From Vreelandella andesensis (GTDB lineage: Bacteria; Pseudomonadota; Gammaproteobacteria; Pseudomonadales; Halomonadaceae): a DNA stretch of 64,000 nt. Of this stretch, positions 26,937 through 36,874 are shown in pieces. Each line of letters opens with the position of its first letter. Position 1 is the first letter of the stretch. The position numbers were made by a program, and so were the translations under genes. The notes beneath the pieces were generated by a model. That model made no database searches. It saw only the letters and a list, made by a program, of their open reading frames with translations, and was not told the DNA's origin. The stretch is from positions 1-64,000 of the forward strand of contig NZ_RZHG01000002.1 in the NCBI RefSeq assembly GCF_003989795.1, written 5' to 3'.

Positions 26937-27143
26937 CTAAAGCCCGCGTCCTTCAATGAGCCAGGTGATCACTACCTTAATGACATAACCCAGCATGCCT
27001 GCCCCCAAAACGACAAAAAGCATGATTGTGCCAAACTTCCCTGCGTTCGATTTCTTCGCTAAGTCCCAAATAATAAAGCACATAAACACAATTAAACCAC
27101 CGACCATGATCGGTGTTATCCATGCCTCGAAGAGCTGCTGCAT
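26937..27143 (-). CDS. DUF2788 membrane protein
   Basis: 68 aa with two transmembrane helices (about 10-27 and 38-62) around the conserved IIWDLAKKSNAGKFGTIMLFVVLG stretch (read as IIWDLAKKS and GKFGTIMLF). This matches the DUF2788 family of gammaproteobacteria. Function unknown. It converges on ihfA. Confidence 0.82.
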   Translation of the reverse strand: MQQLFEAWITPIMVGGLIVFMCFIIWDLAKKSNAGKFGTIMLFVVLGAGMLGYVIKVVITWLIEGRGL

Positions 27144-27287
27144 AAGGTTTCCTGCTGGATGTTTGATAGTCGTCTCATGAGAAGGCGTGTGCCGTTTTTA
27201 TGAGTCGTGTTAATATTTGACCAAATTCATCGGGTATTTGTCGACTGAACAAAGCACAGTGCGACACTATTGCAGAGGAGTATGGGC

Positions 27288-27749
27288 ATGCCAACGTTAA
27301 CAATTCTAGTCGGTACAATGTACGGTGGAGCGCTAGATGTTGCAGAGCAACTAAGACCTTTGTTTGAACAGGCTGGCTATAATGTTGACATTTCTGAGCA
27401 GCCGACGATTGATGATTTAACCCATAATCAAAATCTTACGCTATTTTGTGTCTCGACTACGGGAAGTGGCGACTACCCCGGTAATTTCGTTTCCTTTGTG
27501 AGAGGGCTTCAGGAAAAAAGCCCTTCGCTAACATCGTTACGCTATGGGTTGATTGCATTAGGCGATAGCTCTTACGGAGATACGTTCTGTGGGGCGGGAA
27601 GGGCACTTGATGCACTACTAGGGGAGTATGGCGCGACGCGTTTGGGCGATAGGCTGGAAGTAGATGCCATGGAAACCTTTATGGCAGATGACGCCGCTAT
27701 TCCATGGGCAGAAGAGTGGATTGAATCTCAGCAGCTAAAGGTCGCTTAA
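27288..27749 (+). CDS. MioC-like flavodoxin
   Basis: 153 aa single-domain flavodoxin. The phosphate-binding loop VGTMYGGALDVAEQL lies near residues 8-20, CVSTTGSGDYPGNF near 55-70 and LIALGDSSYGDTFCGAGR near 85-105; these three loops bind FMN. It resembles MioC and the flavodoxin domain of sulfite reductase, so electron donation to a cytosolic enzyme is likely, partner unknown. The ATG at 27288 has GAGGAG at the right spacing; ATG 27282 is too close. A membrane protein gene starts 3 nt later. Confidence 0.85.
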   Translation: MPTLTILVGTMYGGALDVAEQLRPLFEQAGYNVDISEQPTIDDLTHNQNLTLFCVSTTGSGDYPGNFVSFVRGLQEKSPSLTSLRYGLIALGDSSYGDTFCGAGRALDALLGEYGATRLGDRLEVDAMETFMADDAAIPWAEEWIESQQLKVA

Positions 27750-27751
27750 CA

Positions 27752-28120
27752 ATGCAGCGAGTCTCTTTCTCCCCAGAGCGCATAAGCGTTGCCCTCGGGC
27801 TGTGTATTGTAATGGTAGCTGCGATACCCCGCTATATGGCAGAAGGGCATGAAACACGCCAAACATTATTGCTCATTGCGCTAGCCATTGTGGCGGTTGC
27901 TGCTGCTGTACAATGGAAAATGTTGTCAGATAGTGCGCGAAAAGCATTACCAAAATTATGTCAGCGTTTGTTAATTATGCTGATAATGGGAGCTTTGGTA
28001 ATGGGGGCTTGGCATGGTCTGTTCACTGACTGGATTAGTTGGCAAGTGTTTATTTCCCACGCTGCAACGTGTGGGCTGCTATTCCACGCTATTTCTTTAT
28101 GGTGGAAGCAACGCGATTAA
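27752..28120 (+). CDS. Hypothetical four-helix membrane protein
   Basis: 122 aa, with about four transmembrane segments (roughly 10-28, 40-55, 72-92 and 98-115) and short polar loops. It starts 3 nt after the flavodoxin stop, so the two are probably translated together. I do not recognise the family; a role with the flavodoxin is only suggested by the tight spacing. Confidence 0.68.
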   Translation: MQRVSFSPERISVALGLCIVMVAAIPRYMAEGHETRQTLLLIALAIVAVAAAVQWKMLSDSARKALPKLCQRLLIMLIMGALVMGAWHGLFTDWISWQVFISHAATCGLLFHAISLWWKQRD

Positions 28121-28369
28121 AGACCGTTGCTTGAGGTAGGGTAATTAAGCTACAAAGCTTCAATTAACGTTTAGAAATGCTTTTGGCCGTGCTAGCGTCA
28201 AAAAAATAGACTAAATCGGTTGTTTTGTTAGTGAGTATCCTTGTATTTGTGGGTTATGCCCCCATCTTGCGAGCATGGCGCTTGCCACGATGCGCTAGGG
28301 TTCTTAAAATTGCCCCCTTGAACTTATTTTACGCAATCAACATAACGCCCAGCCGCTAGAGGACAATTC

Positions 28370-29722
28370 ATGCAAGTTTCCGTCGAGACGACCTCCCAGA
28401 TCGAACGCCGTATCACTATTCAGGTGCCGGGCGCCGAAATCGATGAGGCCGTCAGCGCTCGCTTGAAAGACACTGCGAAAAACGTTCGCCTGAATGGTTT
28501 TCGCCAAGGCCGAGTGCCGATGGCTGTAGTTCGTCAGCGCTATGGCGACAGCGTGCGCAATGAAGTGGTAGGTGAAGTGATGCGCGAGCGCTACGTGCGT
28601 GCCATCACAGAAGAAGGTCTTAACCCTGCCGGTTTCCCCCAGATTGAGCCAAAAGTAAACCAAGCTGGCAAAGATCTTGAGTTTGTGGCGGTTATGGAAA
28701 TTTACCCGCAAGTCGAGCTTGCTTCTATCGAAGGCACCGAAGTAGAACGCCCGGTAGTGACAGTCAACGATGCCGATGTCGAAGAAATGATCGATACGCT
28801 GCGTAAGCAAAACGCTGCGTGGGAAGAAGTCGATGCCGCTGCGGCTGATGGTGACCAAGTGACCATCGATTTCCAGGGCTTTCTAGGAGATGAACCGTTT
28901 GAGGGTGGAAGTGCTGAAGGCCATGCCCTGGTTATTGGTTCTAACAGTTTCATCCCAGGCTTTGAAGAGCAGCTGATCGGCGCGAAAGCAGGTGATGAGA
29001 AAACAATCACTGTTACGTTCCCGGAAGATTACCAAGCCGAACACTTGGCTGGTAACGAAGCTACGTTCAAAGTCACTGTTCACATTGTGAGCAGCCAAGC
29101 GTTGCCCGACGTTGACGCTGAGTTCATTGAGCGTTTCGGTGTTGAAGATGGTGATGAAGCCAAATTCCGCGCCGAGATCAAAAAGAATATGACGCGCGAA
29201 GCCGCTCAAGCGGTTGATAACCGTGTTAAGCAACAGGTGTTAGACGCGCTGAAAAAAGCCAATGACATTCCTGTGCCAAGTGCGCTTGTTCAGCAAGAAA
29301 CCGATGGTATGAAACGTCAAGCAGCTCAGCAGTTTGGCTTGGGCGAAGACTTTGATGTTAGCCAACTGCCAAATGAGCTGTTTGAAGCGCAAGCTAAAGG
29401 CCGCGTTCAAGTAGGCTTGTTGTTGGCTGAAGTTATTAAAGCGAATGAGCTTGACGCTGACGATGACGCTATTAAAGCCAAGGTTGAAGAGCTGGCAGAG
29501 CAGTATCAAGATCCCACTGAAGTAGTTGAATACTACATGGGTAATGAGCAGCTCAAGACTCAGGTGAAGTCTGCCATTCTGGAAGAAAAAGCTGTTGATA
29601 AGCTGCTAGAACAGACGAACGTTAAAGACGTTGAAATGTCATACCAGCAGGCATTGGCAGCTGCTCAGCAACAGGCCGAGCAAGACGAAGGTGTTGAAGA
29701 AAGTGAGCAAACTAGCGCTTAA
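28370..29722 (+). CDS. tig: Trigger factor
   Basis: Ribosome-bound chaperone with peptidyl-prolyl isomerase activity. 450 aa. N-terminal ribosome-binding domain (1-115) with the L23-binding signature [14 protein letters not shown]-type PPIase domain (about 150-245; [27 protein letters not shown]), then the long helical C-terminal chaperone domain. The acidic tail ([14 protein letters not shown]) suits a halophile. GAGGACAATTC precedes the ATG. Conserved order tig-clpP-clpX-lon. Confidence 0.97.
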   Translation: MQVSVETTSQIERRITIQVPGAEIDEAVSARLKDTAKNVRLNGFRQGRVPMAVVRQRYGDSVRNEVVGEVMRERYVRAITEEGLNPAGFPQIEPKVNQAGKDLEFVAVMEIYPQVELASIEGTEVERPVVTVNDADVEEMIDTLRKQNAAWEEVDAAAADGDQVTIDFQGFLGDEPFEGGSAEGHALVIGSNSFIPGFEEQLIGAKAGDEKTITVTFPEDYQAEHLAGNEATFKVTVHIVSSQALPDVDAEFIERFGVEDGDEAKFRAEIKKNMTREAAQAVDNRVKQQVLDALKKANDIPVPSALVQQETDGMKRQAAQQFGLGEDFDVSQLPNELFEAQAKGRVQVGLLLAEVIKANELDADDDAIKAKVEELAEQYQDPTEVVEYYMGNEQLKTQVKSAILEEKAVDKLLEQTNVKDVEMSYQQALAAAQQQAEQDEGVEESEQTSA

Positions 29723-29734
29723 CTTCATCGCGTG

Positions 29735-29758
29735 GCGCACCCCACATGGGTGCGCTTT
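29735..29758 (+). terminator. Weak hairpin between tig and clpP
   Basis: Perfect 8-bp stem GCGCACCC / GGGTGCGC with loop CACAT, followed by only three Ts. It may be a partial terminator or a processing/attenuation hairpin in the tig-clpP gap. Confidence 0.5.
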
Positions 29759-29784
29759 CCCTTACAGGACGCAAGGAATCACGA

Positions 29785-30402
29785 ATGAGTGAGTTTGATA
29801 TTCAAAACGCCGGCGGTTTAGTGCCTATGGTGGTTGAGCAGAGCGCCAAAGGGGAAAGAGCCTATGACATCTACTCGCGTCTACTAAAAGAGCGTGTCAT
29901 TTTCTTAGTTGGACCCGTTGAAGATTACATGGCGAATTTGGTAGTAGCGCAGCTGCTATTTCTTGAGTCAGAGAATCCTGATAAAGATATTCATCTTTAC
30001 ATTAACTCGCCCGGTGGGTCTGTCACTGCAGGTATGTCCATTTACGACACCATGCAGTTTGTAAAGCCTGACATATCGACTGTGTGTATTGGTCAAGCGG
30101 CCAGCATGGGAGCACTGCTGCTTACAGCAGGTGCAGAAGGTAAGCGTTATTGTTTGCCAAATTCCCGTGTCATGATTCATCAGCCGTTAGGCGGCTATCA
30201 GGGGCAGGCGTCTGATATCGAGATTCACACTCGTGAAATTTTAGGTATTCGTGAAAAGCTGAATCAAATTTTAGCTCATCACACTGGCCAAGACCTCGAT
30301 ACCGTTGCCAGAGACACTGACCGTGACAACTTTATGAGCGCCACTAAAGCCCAAGAATATGGCTTGATTGACGCAGTGCTGGATAAGCGGCCTACATCCT
30401 GA
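29785..30402 (+). CDS. clpP: ATP-dependent Clp protease proteolytic subunit
   Basis: Serine protease that forms the 14-mer chamber used by ClpX. 205 aa. The catalytic triad regions are [11 protein letters not shown] (Ser), [10 protein letters not shown] (His) and the downstream Asp in TDRDNF. The [12 protein letters not shown] oxyanion-loop stretch is present. The ATG at 29785 follows AAGGA; 13 extra in-frame codons upstream are not family-like. clpX follows after 74 nt. Confidence 0.97.
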   Translation: MSEFDIQNAGGLVPMVVEQSAKGERAYDIYSRLLKERVIFLVGPVEDYMANLVVAQLLFLESENPDKDIHLYINSPGGSVTAGMSIYDTMQFVKPDISTVCIGQAASMGALLLTAGAEGKRYCLPNSRVMIHQPLGGYQGQASDIEIHTREILGIREKLNQILAHHTGQDLDTVARDTDRDNFMSATKAQEYGLIDAVLDKRPTS

Positions 30403-30476
30403 TAGCGTGATAGTATTCTGCTTTTCTAACGAGCTTTTCCGGTGGCGCAAGCCGCCGCAGTGATAGAGGTACGCGA

Positions 30477-31757
30477 ATGGCCGACGGCAAAGGCAAGGAC
30501 GAAGGTGGCAAGCTTTTATACTGCTCGTTTTGCGGTAAAAATCAAAACGAAGTACGCAAGCTAATTGCAGGCCCGTCCGTGTATATCTGCGATGAGTGTG
30601 TCGACTTATGTAATGACATCATTCGCGAAGAAGTTCTCGAAGCCGATGCCGAGAGCGACGAAGAGCGTTTACCTACGCCTCGTGAAATACGTCATACATT
30701 AGACGACTATGTCATCGGACAAGATCGCGCCAAAATGGTGCTTTCTGTGGCGGTTTATAACCACTATAAGCGCCTCAAGACGGAAGTGCGTGAAGGCGAT
30801 GTAGAACTAGGTAAATCAAACATTCTGCTTATTGGCCCTACGGGTAGTGGTAAAACGCTCCTGGCGGAAACCATGGCGCGGTTGTTAAATGTACCTTTTA
30901 CCATTGCCGATGCCACAACGCTGACAGAAGCGGGCTACGTGGGTGAAGATGTTGAGAACATCATCCAAAAGCTTCTGCAAAAATGTGATTACGATGTCGA
31001 GAAGGCTGAGCGGGGTATCGTCTATATCGATGAAATCGATAAGATTTCGCGTAAGTCTGATAATCCATCTATTACCCGTGATGTGTCGGGTGAGGGCGTC
31101 CAGCAGGCGCTACTCAAGTTAATTGAAGGCACAACAGCCTCCGTGCCACCGCAAGGGGGGCGTAAACACCCTCAGCAGGAGTTTGTTCAGGTCAACACGG
31201 CCAACATCCTGTTTATTGTGGGTGGTGCTTTCGCGGGACTTGATAAGGTTATCCGTGATCGTGCTGAAAAAGGAGGCATTGGCTTCAATGCGAGCGTGAA
31301 GAGCAAAGAGTCTTCACGTGGCGTTGGTGAGTTGCTGGCCGACGTAGAGCCAGACGATTTAGTGAAATTTGGTTTAATTCCCGAATTCGTTGGACGTCTG
31401 CCCGTTATCGCGACGCTTACTGAACTTAATGAAGATGCGCTGGTGCAAATCTTAACTGAGCCTAAGAACTCTCTGGTTAAGCAATATGCCAAGCTCTTTG
31501 AGATGGAAGATGTGACCCTCGAGTTCAGAGATGAGGCGTTGCGTGCTGTCGCGACGAAAGCAATGGAGCGCAAGACGGGTGCGCGAGGTTTGCGTTCTAT
31601 TCTTGAGTCTGTACTGTTAGATACCATGTATGAGATTCCTTCACTTGAAGGGGTTAGTAAGGTGGTGATCGATAGTTCAGTGATCGCTGGCGAGAGTGAG
31701 CCTCTACTGATCTATTCGCAGCAAGAAGATGCGCGTGTTGATGGCACCGACGGCTAG
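30477..31757 (+). CDS. clpX: ATP-dependent Clp protease ATP-binding subunit ClpX
   Basis: AAA+ unfoldase that delivers substrates to ClpP. 426 aa. The N-terminal zinc domain has CSFCGKN and CDECVDLC (C4 site, residues about 15-42). The AAA+ core has Walker A GPTGSGKT near 120, Walker [11 protein letters not shown] near 180, the pore loop GYVGEDVE, sensor/arginine finger regions, and IGF loop region ([10 protein letters not shown]) for ClpP docking. C-terminal [11 protein letters not shown] is conserved. Downstream of clpP on the same strand. Confidence 0.97.
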   Translation: MADGKGKDEGGKLLYCSFCGKNQNEVRKLIAGPSVYICDECVDLCNDIIREEVLEADAESDEERLPTPREIRHTLDDYVIGQDRAKMVLSVAVYNHYKRLKTEVREGDVELGKSNILLIGPTGSGKTLLAETMARLLNVPFTIADATTLTEAGYVGEDVENIIQKLLQKCDYDVEKAERGIVYIDEIDKISRKSDNPSITRDVSGEGVQQALLKLIEGTTASVPPQGGRKHPQQEFVQVNTANILFIVGGAFAGLDKVIRDRAEKGGIGFNASVKSKESSRGVGELLADVEPDDLVKFGLIPEFVGRLPVIATLTELNEDALVQILTEPKNSLVKQYAKLFEMEDVTLEFRDEALRAVATKAMERKTGARGLRSILESVLLDTMYEIPSLEGVSKVVIDSSVIAGESEPLLIYSQQEDARVDGTDG

Positions 31758-31820
31758 TACCAGTGATGGCTAGTATCCAAGTGCACGCCACGGCCTAGCT
31801 TTTACCGCTTGCGCCAAACC

Positions 31821-31850
31821 AAGGGGTCGCCTAGGCGGCCCCTAGTTATT
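31821..31850 (+). terminator. Candidate clpX terminator hairpin
   Basis: Stem AGGGG-CGCC / GGCG-CCCCT (AGGGGTCGCCTAGGCGGCCCCT) followed by a weak AGTTATTT tail. The stem is strong but the T-tract is poor, so read-through into lon is possible. Confidence 0.5.
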
Positions 31851-31916
31851 TAAAGGTTATTCATGAAATGTTTGCCTAGCTGCTCAGCGCCTAGTGTCAT
31901 GCTTTTCATACTGTGA

Positions 31917-31934
31917 GGTACTTGGCTAAGTACC
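31917..31934 (+). promoter_or_regulatory. Short perfect hairpin in the lon leader
   Basis: GGTACTT-GGCT-AAGTACC is a 7-bp perfect inverted repeat ending 37 nt before the lon ATG, with a further AAGTACT half-site 5 nt downstream. It could be a protein-binding site or an mRNA leader structure. I could not identify a clear heat-shock promoter nearby. Confidence 0.4.
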
Positions 31935-31971
31935 CTTTCAAGTACTCATCCGATTTTGAGGAACGTCTGCG

Positions 31972-34401
31972 ATGCAGCAGAACGCCGATCAGACACAATG
32001 TCTACCCCTGTTGCCTTTGCGGGATGTGGTCGTTTACCCGCAAATGGTTATTCCACTTTTTGTTGGTCGTGAAAAGTCCATCCAAGCATTGGAAGCGGCG
32101 ATGGAGGCCGATAAACGTGTCCTGCTGGTGGCTCAGCGCGAGGCCTCCCAGGATGACCCCGATAACGCTGATCTTTATGCCATGGGCACCGTGGCCGATA
32201 TTATGCAGCTACTAAAATTGCCTGATGGCACTGTCAAAGTGTTGATTGAAGGTAATTTTCGCGCTGACGTTATTGATATTAAAGAGCATGAGACGGGCTA
32301 CACCCAAGCTTATTTGGTTCCTCGCGAAAGCGAGCCACTAACCAGTCGTGAGCAAGAGGCGCTGGTACGTGTGCTGCTCAACCAATTTGAGCAGTACGTC
32401 AAGTTGTCAAAAAAAGTACCTAATGAGGTGCTCAATTCGCTTTCTGGTATTGAAGACCCAAGTCGATTGGTCGATACCATTTGCGCGCATTTGTCGTTAA
32501 AGATAGGTGACAAACAAGAGTTGCTCGAAATGGATCGCGTACGCGATCGCATTGAGCACTTAATGGCGCTTATTGAGTCAGAGATAGATTTGCTGCAGGT
32601 TGAGAAACGTATCCGCTCGCGTGTGAAAGAGCAGATGGAGAAGACCCAGCGCGAGTATTACCTCAACGAACAGATGAAGGCCATCCAGAAAGAAATGGGT
32701 GAGCTGGATAATGTGCCGAATGAGGCTGAAAAATACGAGCAAGCTATCGCCTCATCGGGGATGCCCAAAGAAGCCGCTGAAAAAGCTACTCAGGAGCTTA
32801 ATAAGCTAAAGATGATGGCTGCTAACTCAGCCGAGGCGACAGTGGTTCGCTCTTATCTAGACTGGCTCATTGCCGTTCCCTGGAAAAAGCGTACCCGCGT
32901 GAAGCACGACTTAGTGAAAGCTCAGGAAGTGCTGGATCAAGACCACTACGGCTTAGAAGAAGTCAAAGCGCGTATTCTTGAATACCTTGCTGTACAAAAA
33001 CGCGTACGCAAGATGAAGGGGCCCGTATTATGCTTGGTAGGCCCGCCAGGTGTGGGTAAAACCTCCCTTGGTCAATCTATCGCGCGGGCCACCAATCGAA
33101 AGTATGTTCGTTTGGCGTTAGGGGGCGTGCGTGATGAGTCGGAAATTCGTGGCCATCGTCGTACCTATATTGGTTCATTGCCAGGTAAGTTAATGCAGCG
33201 CATGAGTCGTGCTGGTGTTAAAAATCCGCTGTTTTTATTGGATGAAGTCGATAAACTCGGTATGGATCACCGCGGAGACCCTGCGTCAGCACTGCTAGAG
33301 GTGCTTGATCCTGAACAAAACAATAGCTTTAGTGATCATTATCTCGAACTGGATTACGACCTGTCTGAAACGCTATTTATCTGCACCGCTAACTCGATGA
33401 ATATTCCCGGTCCATTGTTGGATCGTATGGAAATAATCCGTTTGCCGGGTTACACAGAAGATGAAAAGCTAGCAATCGCAAGACGCTATTTGTTGCCCAA
33501 GCAGCAGGAAGCAAATGGCCTCAAAACAGAAGAACTGGCTCTCAACGATGATGCTCTGTTGGAGATAGTGCGTTACTACACCCGTGAAGCTGGGGTGCGT
33601 GAGCTGGAGCGTCAGATCGCTAAAGTTTGCCGCAAGGTGCTACGTGAGCGTTTAGAAGCAGAGCAGGCGGCTAGTGGCAAGCAAGGCAGTAAGCTGCAGG
33701 CTCAGCAGGTGCTAGCAGCTGACGATATCGAAGCTTATGCAGGTGTTCGCCGTTACAGCTATGGGTTAGCCGAGCAAGAAGATCAGGTTGGCCGTGTGAC
33801 AGGGCTGGCATGGACATCGGTTGGCGGCGAATTGCTCAGTATCGAATCAGTTGTTACGCCTGGCAAGGGGCGCATTAACAAAACTGGCTCCCTTGGCGAT
33901 GTTATGAAAGAGTCAGTGAGTGCAGCTCAAACCGTCGTTAAAGCACGTGCGAAAGAGTATGGTATTGATCCGCAGCGGTTTGAGAATGAAGACTTACATA
34001 TTCACGTTCCAGAAGGTGCTACACCCAAAGATGGCCCTAGTGCAGGCATTGCCATGGTAACTGCCATCGTCTCTGCCTATACGCAACGTCCTGTGCGTTG
34101 TGATGTGGCCATGACGGGAGAAGTGAACCTACGGGGTGAAGTGATGCCCATCGGAGGGCTAAAGGAGAAATTGCTGGCAGCCCGCCGCGGTGGTATAAAG
34201 ACCGTCTTAATTCCTGAGGAAAATCGTCGTGACCTCAAGGAAGTGCCAGAAAATATTAAAGGGGCGCTTGATATCCGCCCGGTACAGTGGATAGATGAAG
34301 TACTGGCCGTAGCGCTACATAACGATCCAATTGACGAGAGCGTCTCGTTAAAAGGATCCGACCCGGCCTTTAGTTCAACCGCCGTAACGAGTACTCATTA
34401 A
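31972..34401 (+). CDS. lon: ATP-dependent protease Lon
   Basis: AAA+ serine protease degrading misfolded and regulatory proteins; 809 aa. LON N-terminal substrate domain (about 10-205), coiled coil, AAA+ module with GPPGVGKTSLG (Walker A near 360) and LFLLDEVDKLG (Walker B near 420), and C-terminal protease domain with the Ser-Lys dyad: Ser in PKDGPSAGIAM near 685 and Lys in GGLKEKLLAARRGG near 728. The start at 31972 lacks a strong Shine-Dalgarno but fits the family N-terminus (LPLLPLRDVVVYP). hupB follows, the common order. Confidence 0.97.
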   Translation: MQQNADQTQCLPLLPLRDVVVYPQMVIPLFVGREKSIQALEAAMEADKRVLLVAQREASQDDPDNADLYAMGTVADIMQLLKLPDGTVKVLIEGNFRADVIDIKEHETGYTQAYLVPRESEPLTSREQEALVRVLLNQFEQYVKLSKKVPNEVLNSLSGIEDPSRLVDTICAHLSLKIGDKQELLEMDRVRDRIEHLMALIESEIDLLQVEKRIRSRVKEQMEKTQREYYLNEQMKAIQKEMGELDNVPNEAEKYEQAIASSGMPKEAAEKATQELNKLKMMAANSAEATVVRSYLDWLIAVPWKKRTRVKHDLVKAQEVLDQDHYGLEEVKARILEYLAVQKRVRKMKGPVLCLVGPPGVGKTSLGQSIARATNRKYVRLALGGVRDESEIRGHRRTYIGSLPGKLMQRMSRAGVKNPLFLLDEVDKLGMDHRGDPASALLEVLDPEQNNSFSDHYLELDYDLSETLFICTANSMNIPGPLLDRMEIIRLPGYTEDEKLAIARRYLLPKQQEANGLKTEELALNDDALLEIVRYYTREAGVRELERQIAKVCRKVLRERLEAEQAASGKQGSKLQAQQVLAADDIEAYAGVRRYSYGLAEQEDQVGRVTGLAWTSVGGELLSIESVVTPGKGRINKTGSLGDVMKESVSAAQTVVKARAKEYGIDPQRFENEDLHIHVPEGATPKDGPSAGIAMVTAIVSAYTQRPVRCDVAMTGEVNLRGEVMPIGGLKEKLLAARRGGIKTVLIPEENRRDLKEVPENIKGALDIRPVQWIDEVLAVALHNDPIDESVSLKGSDPAFSSTAVTSTH

Positions 34402-34483
34402 GCGTTAATGCTCTTTCGAGTTTTAACATTACTTAATAGTTTTGCCCAAGACCTTGAGTTACGGGCATTTCTCGGCACTGTGC

Positions 34484-34513
34484 TTGACAGGGGTTTCAAG
34501 GCATTGCTATAAA
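34484..34513 (+). promoter_or_regulatory. Sigma70-type promoter for hupB
   Basis: TTGACA (34484-34489), an 18-bp spacer and TATAAA (34508-34513) form a near-consensus promoter about 80 nt upstream of the hupB start, in the gap after lon. Position and quality suggest it is the main hupB promoter. Confidence 0.75.
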
Positions 34514-34593
34514 ACATAGCTGCGCTTTGAAGTTGTATGTAATGGTAGCAGTGCCGTTCAGAGCCATTTTTTGAAACAGTTAAGGGGTGAAGT

Positions 34594-34866
34594 GTGAATA
34601 AGTCCGAGCTGATTGAAGCTATTGCCGCATCTGCTGATATTCCGAAAGCAGCGGCAACCCGCGCATTGGATGCCATGGTGGAATCTGTCACCGATAGCCT
34701 CAAAAAAGGCGAAAGTGTTTCACTGGTAGGTTTTGGTACTTTCGCAATTAAAGAACGTGCTGCACGTACTGGCCGTAACCCGCAGACGGGTCAGCCGATT
34801 GAAATTAGCGCTGCAAAAGTTCCCAGCTTCAAAGCCGGTAAAGCGCTGAAAGACGCCGTCAACTAA
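34594..34866 (+). CDS. hupB: DNA-binding protein HU-beta
   Basis: 90 aa nucleoid protein that bends and compacts DNA. It has the HU signature: [16 protein letters not shown] start, the helical dimer core, and the DNA-grasping arm [24 protein letters not shown] with Pro at the tip, ending [30 protein letters not shown] gives its ribosome site (AAGGGG). Own strong promoter upstream and a strong terminator downstream, so it is a monocistronic unit. Confidence 0.97.
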   Translation: MNKSELIEAIAASADIPKAAATRALDAMVESVTDSLKKGESVSLVGFGTFAIKERAARTGRNPQTGQPIEISAAKVPSFKAGKALKDAVN

Positions 34867-34890
34867 TTGGCTCGCGTTTGCTGTAAGCTA

Positions 34891-34928
34891 ATGGGCGCAT
34901 CGCATCCGCGATGCGCCCATGTTTTTTT
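34891..34928 (+). terminator. Terminator after hupB
   Basis: Perfect stem ATGGGCGCATCGC / GCGATGCGCCCAT with a short loop and seven Ts. Very stable; it isolates hupB from ppiD. Confidence 0.93.
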
Positions 34929-34977
34929 CTGGCCCGATAGTTAGGGCGATAGATAGCTGTGATGATCTGAGGCTAGC

Positions 34978-36795
34978 ATGCTGCAAAGTATTCGAGATGG
35001 CTCCAGAAGCTGGGGTGCCAAAATAATTATCGGTGTTATGGTTGCTGCCATGGCGCTTTTTGGCGTGGAGTCACTGTTTAGTGTCTTTGGCGATGACCCT
35101 AATCAAGTGGCAAGCGTTAACGGCGAACCAATTATGCGTCAGCAGGTTGAGCTTGAGGTACAGCGTGCGCTTCGTTCTGGGCAAGTGCCACCAGAGCAAG
35201 AGCGGGCGCTTCGTAACGACGTGCTTGATCAACTGATCACTCAGCAGCTGCTGACGCAGTATGCTGAAGACGGCGGTGTGTTTGTCTCTGATGCTCAATT
35301 AGATCAAATGATTGTTGGCTTGCCAGAGTTTCATGACCAAGATGGCCGGTTTTCGGCTGAAATTTTCCGCAATCGTCTTGCTGGAGCGGGATACACCCCA
35401 GTGGCGTTTCGCGAGGAGCTGCGGGCTGATATCAAGCGCCAGAATTTGCAGCAAGGGCTCGCTTTTAGCGACTTCAGTCTGGAAAGCGAGCAGGAACGTT
35501 TAGCTGAGCTGCAGCGTCAGCAGCGCAGTTTTCGCTATGTGTTATTAGATGCTAACGATGTAAGCGTTGATGTGGATGTTACTGAAACGCATTTGCAGGA
35601 TTACTTCGACGAAAACCAAGCACGTTTCGTGCGCCCTGAGCAGGTGCGCGTTGAATACGTGCTAGTTGACCGTCAAACCATGGCGGAAAACGTTGAGGTT
35701 GACGAGCAAGAATTGCGCGATGCGTGGCGCGAACAGAATCGCAATGCTGATCGACGCGTTTCCCATATCATGGTGACATTTGGCGACGAGCGTAGCCGAG
35801 AAGAAGCGCAAGCACACGCCAACGAGGCTCTAGAGGCCTTAAACAGTGGTGATTCGTTTGCCGACACAGCACTGCGTTACTCAGATGATACGGCGAGTGC
35901 TGAAGAAGGTGGCGACCTAGGGGTTATTAGCCGTGGTTTCTTTGGTGAGGCCTTTGATGAAGCAGCCTTCGCTCTTGGTGAGGGTGAAACATCGCAACTA
36001 GTAGAAATGGATGGTGCATTTCATATCCTTAAGGTAACTGAGCTTGCAGCACCCGCCTTTGAGGAACAGCGCGAGGCACTTCAACGAGATGTTGCTCTAC
36101 GTGACGTCAATGATGAGTTCAACCAGCAAGTGCAGCGTTTAATTGATGAGAGTTTCGCCGCCGATGATCTACAAAGCGTGGCGGATGACCTCGGTCTAAC
36201 GCTTAACCAGACTGACTGGTTAGCACGTGGTGAAGGAGAGGGCGTACTTTCTGAGCCAGGTGTACTTGATGAAGCCTTTAGTGCTGACGTGTTAGAAGAA
36301 GGCTATAACAGCGAAGTGATCGAACTTGATGATGATCGCCGACTTGTGCTGCGTGTCGCAGAGCATCGTGAAACGACTCAACTGGCATTAGACGATGTAC
36401 GTGATGAAGTCGCGAGCGCGGTTGCTGCTCAACAACGCCAAGAGGCGCTTAAGCAAGAGGCATCGCGTATGATTGCCGCGCTGGAAGCGGGCGAGGCCAA
36501 CGACATTAATTGGCTTGAGGCAACCAATATTTCACGCCAGTCTGAAAGTGTGCTTCCCCAATCGGTAGTGCAGGAGGTGTTTCGTATGCCGCGCCCGCAA
36601 GAGGACGATAGCATTTACCGTGCTGTATCGCTGCCGGACAGCGTGGCTGTCATAGCGCTGGATCGCGTGTCAGTAGGTGAAGTTGACGAGCAGCTAACGT
36701 CATTCGTTGCACAAATGGCTGAGCAACTCCGCGCACAGTCTGTCATTCAAGGCTTGGTAGACGATCTGCGTAGTGATGCTGAAATTGAGCGTTAA
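34978..36795 (+). CDS. ppiD: Periplasmic chaperone / peptidyl-prolyl isomerase PpiD
   Basis: Inner-membrane-anchored periplasmic foldase that works near the Sec translocon. 605 aa: one N-terminal signal anchor (about residues 13-33), a SurA-like N-terminal chaperone region (SVNGEPIMRQQVE, RNDVLDQLITQQLL), one parvulin domain (about 260-360; RRVSHIMV, ALRYSDDTASAEEGGDLGVISRGFFGEAFDEAAF in pieces) and a C-terminal chaperone domain. Strongly acidic overall, as expected for periplasmic proteins of halophiles. Follows hupB, as in E. coli. Confidence 0.93.
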   Translation: MLQSIRDGSRSWGAKIIIGVMVAAMALFGVESLFSVFGDDPNQVASVNGEPIMRQQVELEVQRALRSGQVPPEQERALRNDVLDQLITQQLLTQYAEDGGVFVSDAQLDQMIVGLPEFHDQDGRFSAEIFRNRLAGAGYTPVAFREELRADIKRQNLQQGLAFSDFSLESEQERLAELQRQQRSFRYVLLDANDVSVDVDVTETHLQDYFDENQARFVRPEQVRVEYVLVDRQTMAENVEVDEQELRDAWREQNRNADRRVSHIMVTFGDERSREEAQAHANEALEALNSGDSFADTALRYSDDTASAEEGGDLGVISRGFFGEAFDEAAFALGEGETSQLVEMDGAFHILKVTELAAPAFEEQREALQRDVALRDVNDEFNQQVQRLIDESFAADDLQSVADDLGLTLNQTDWLARGEGEGVLSEPGVLDEAFSADVLEEGYNSEVIELDDDRRLVLRVAEHRETTQLALDDVRDEVASAVAAQQRQEALKQEASRMIAALEAGEANDINWLEATNISRQSESVLPQSVVQEVFRMPRPQEDDSIYRAVSLPDSVAVIALDRVSVGEVDEQLTSFVAQMAEQLRAQSVIQGLVDDLRSDAEIER

Positions 36796-36816
36796 TTAAC
36801 CCGTTTCATCATTCAC

Positions 36817-36852
36817 AAAAAAGCCGGCCAAATTAATTTGGTCGGCTTTTTT
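36817..36852. terminator. Bidirectional terminator between ppiD and lpxH
   Basis: An inverted repeat with arms AAAAAAGCCGGCCAAAT and ATTTGGTCGGCTTTTTT (one mismatch) has an A-run on one side and T-run on the other. It sits between the convergent genes ppiD (+) and lpxH (-), so it can end both transcripts. Confidence 0.9.
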
Positions 36853-36874
36853 GATGATTCAAACACGTTAGCAG

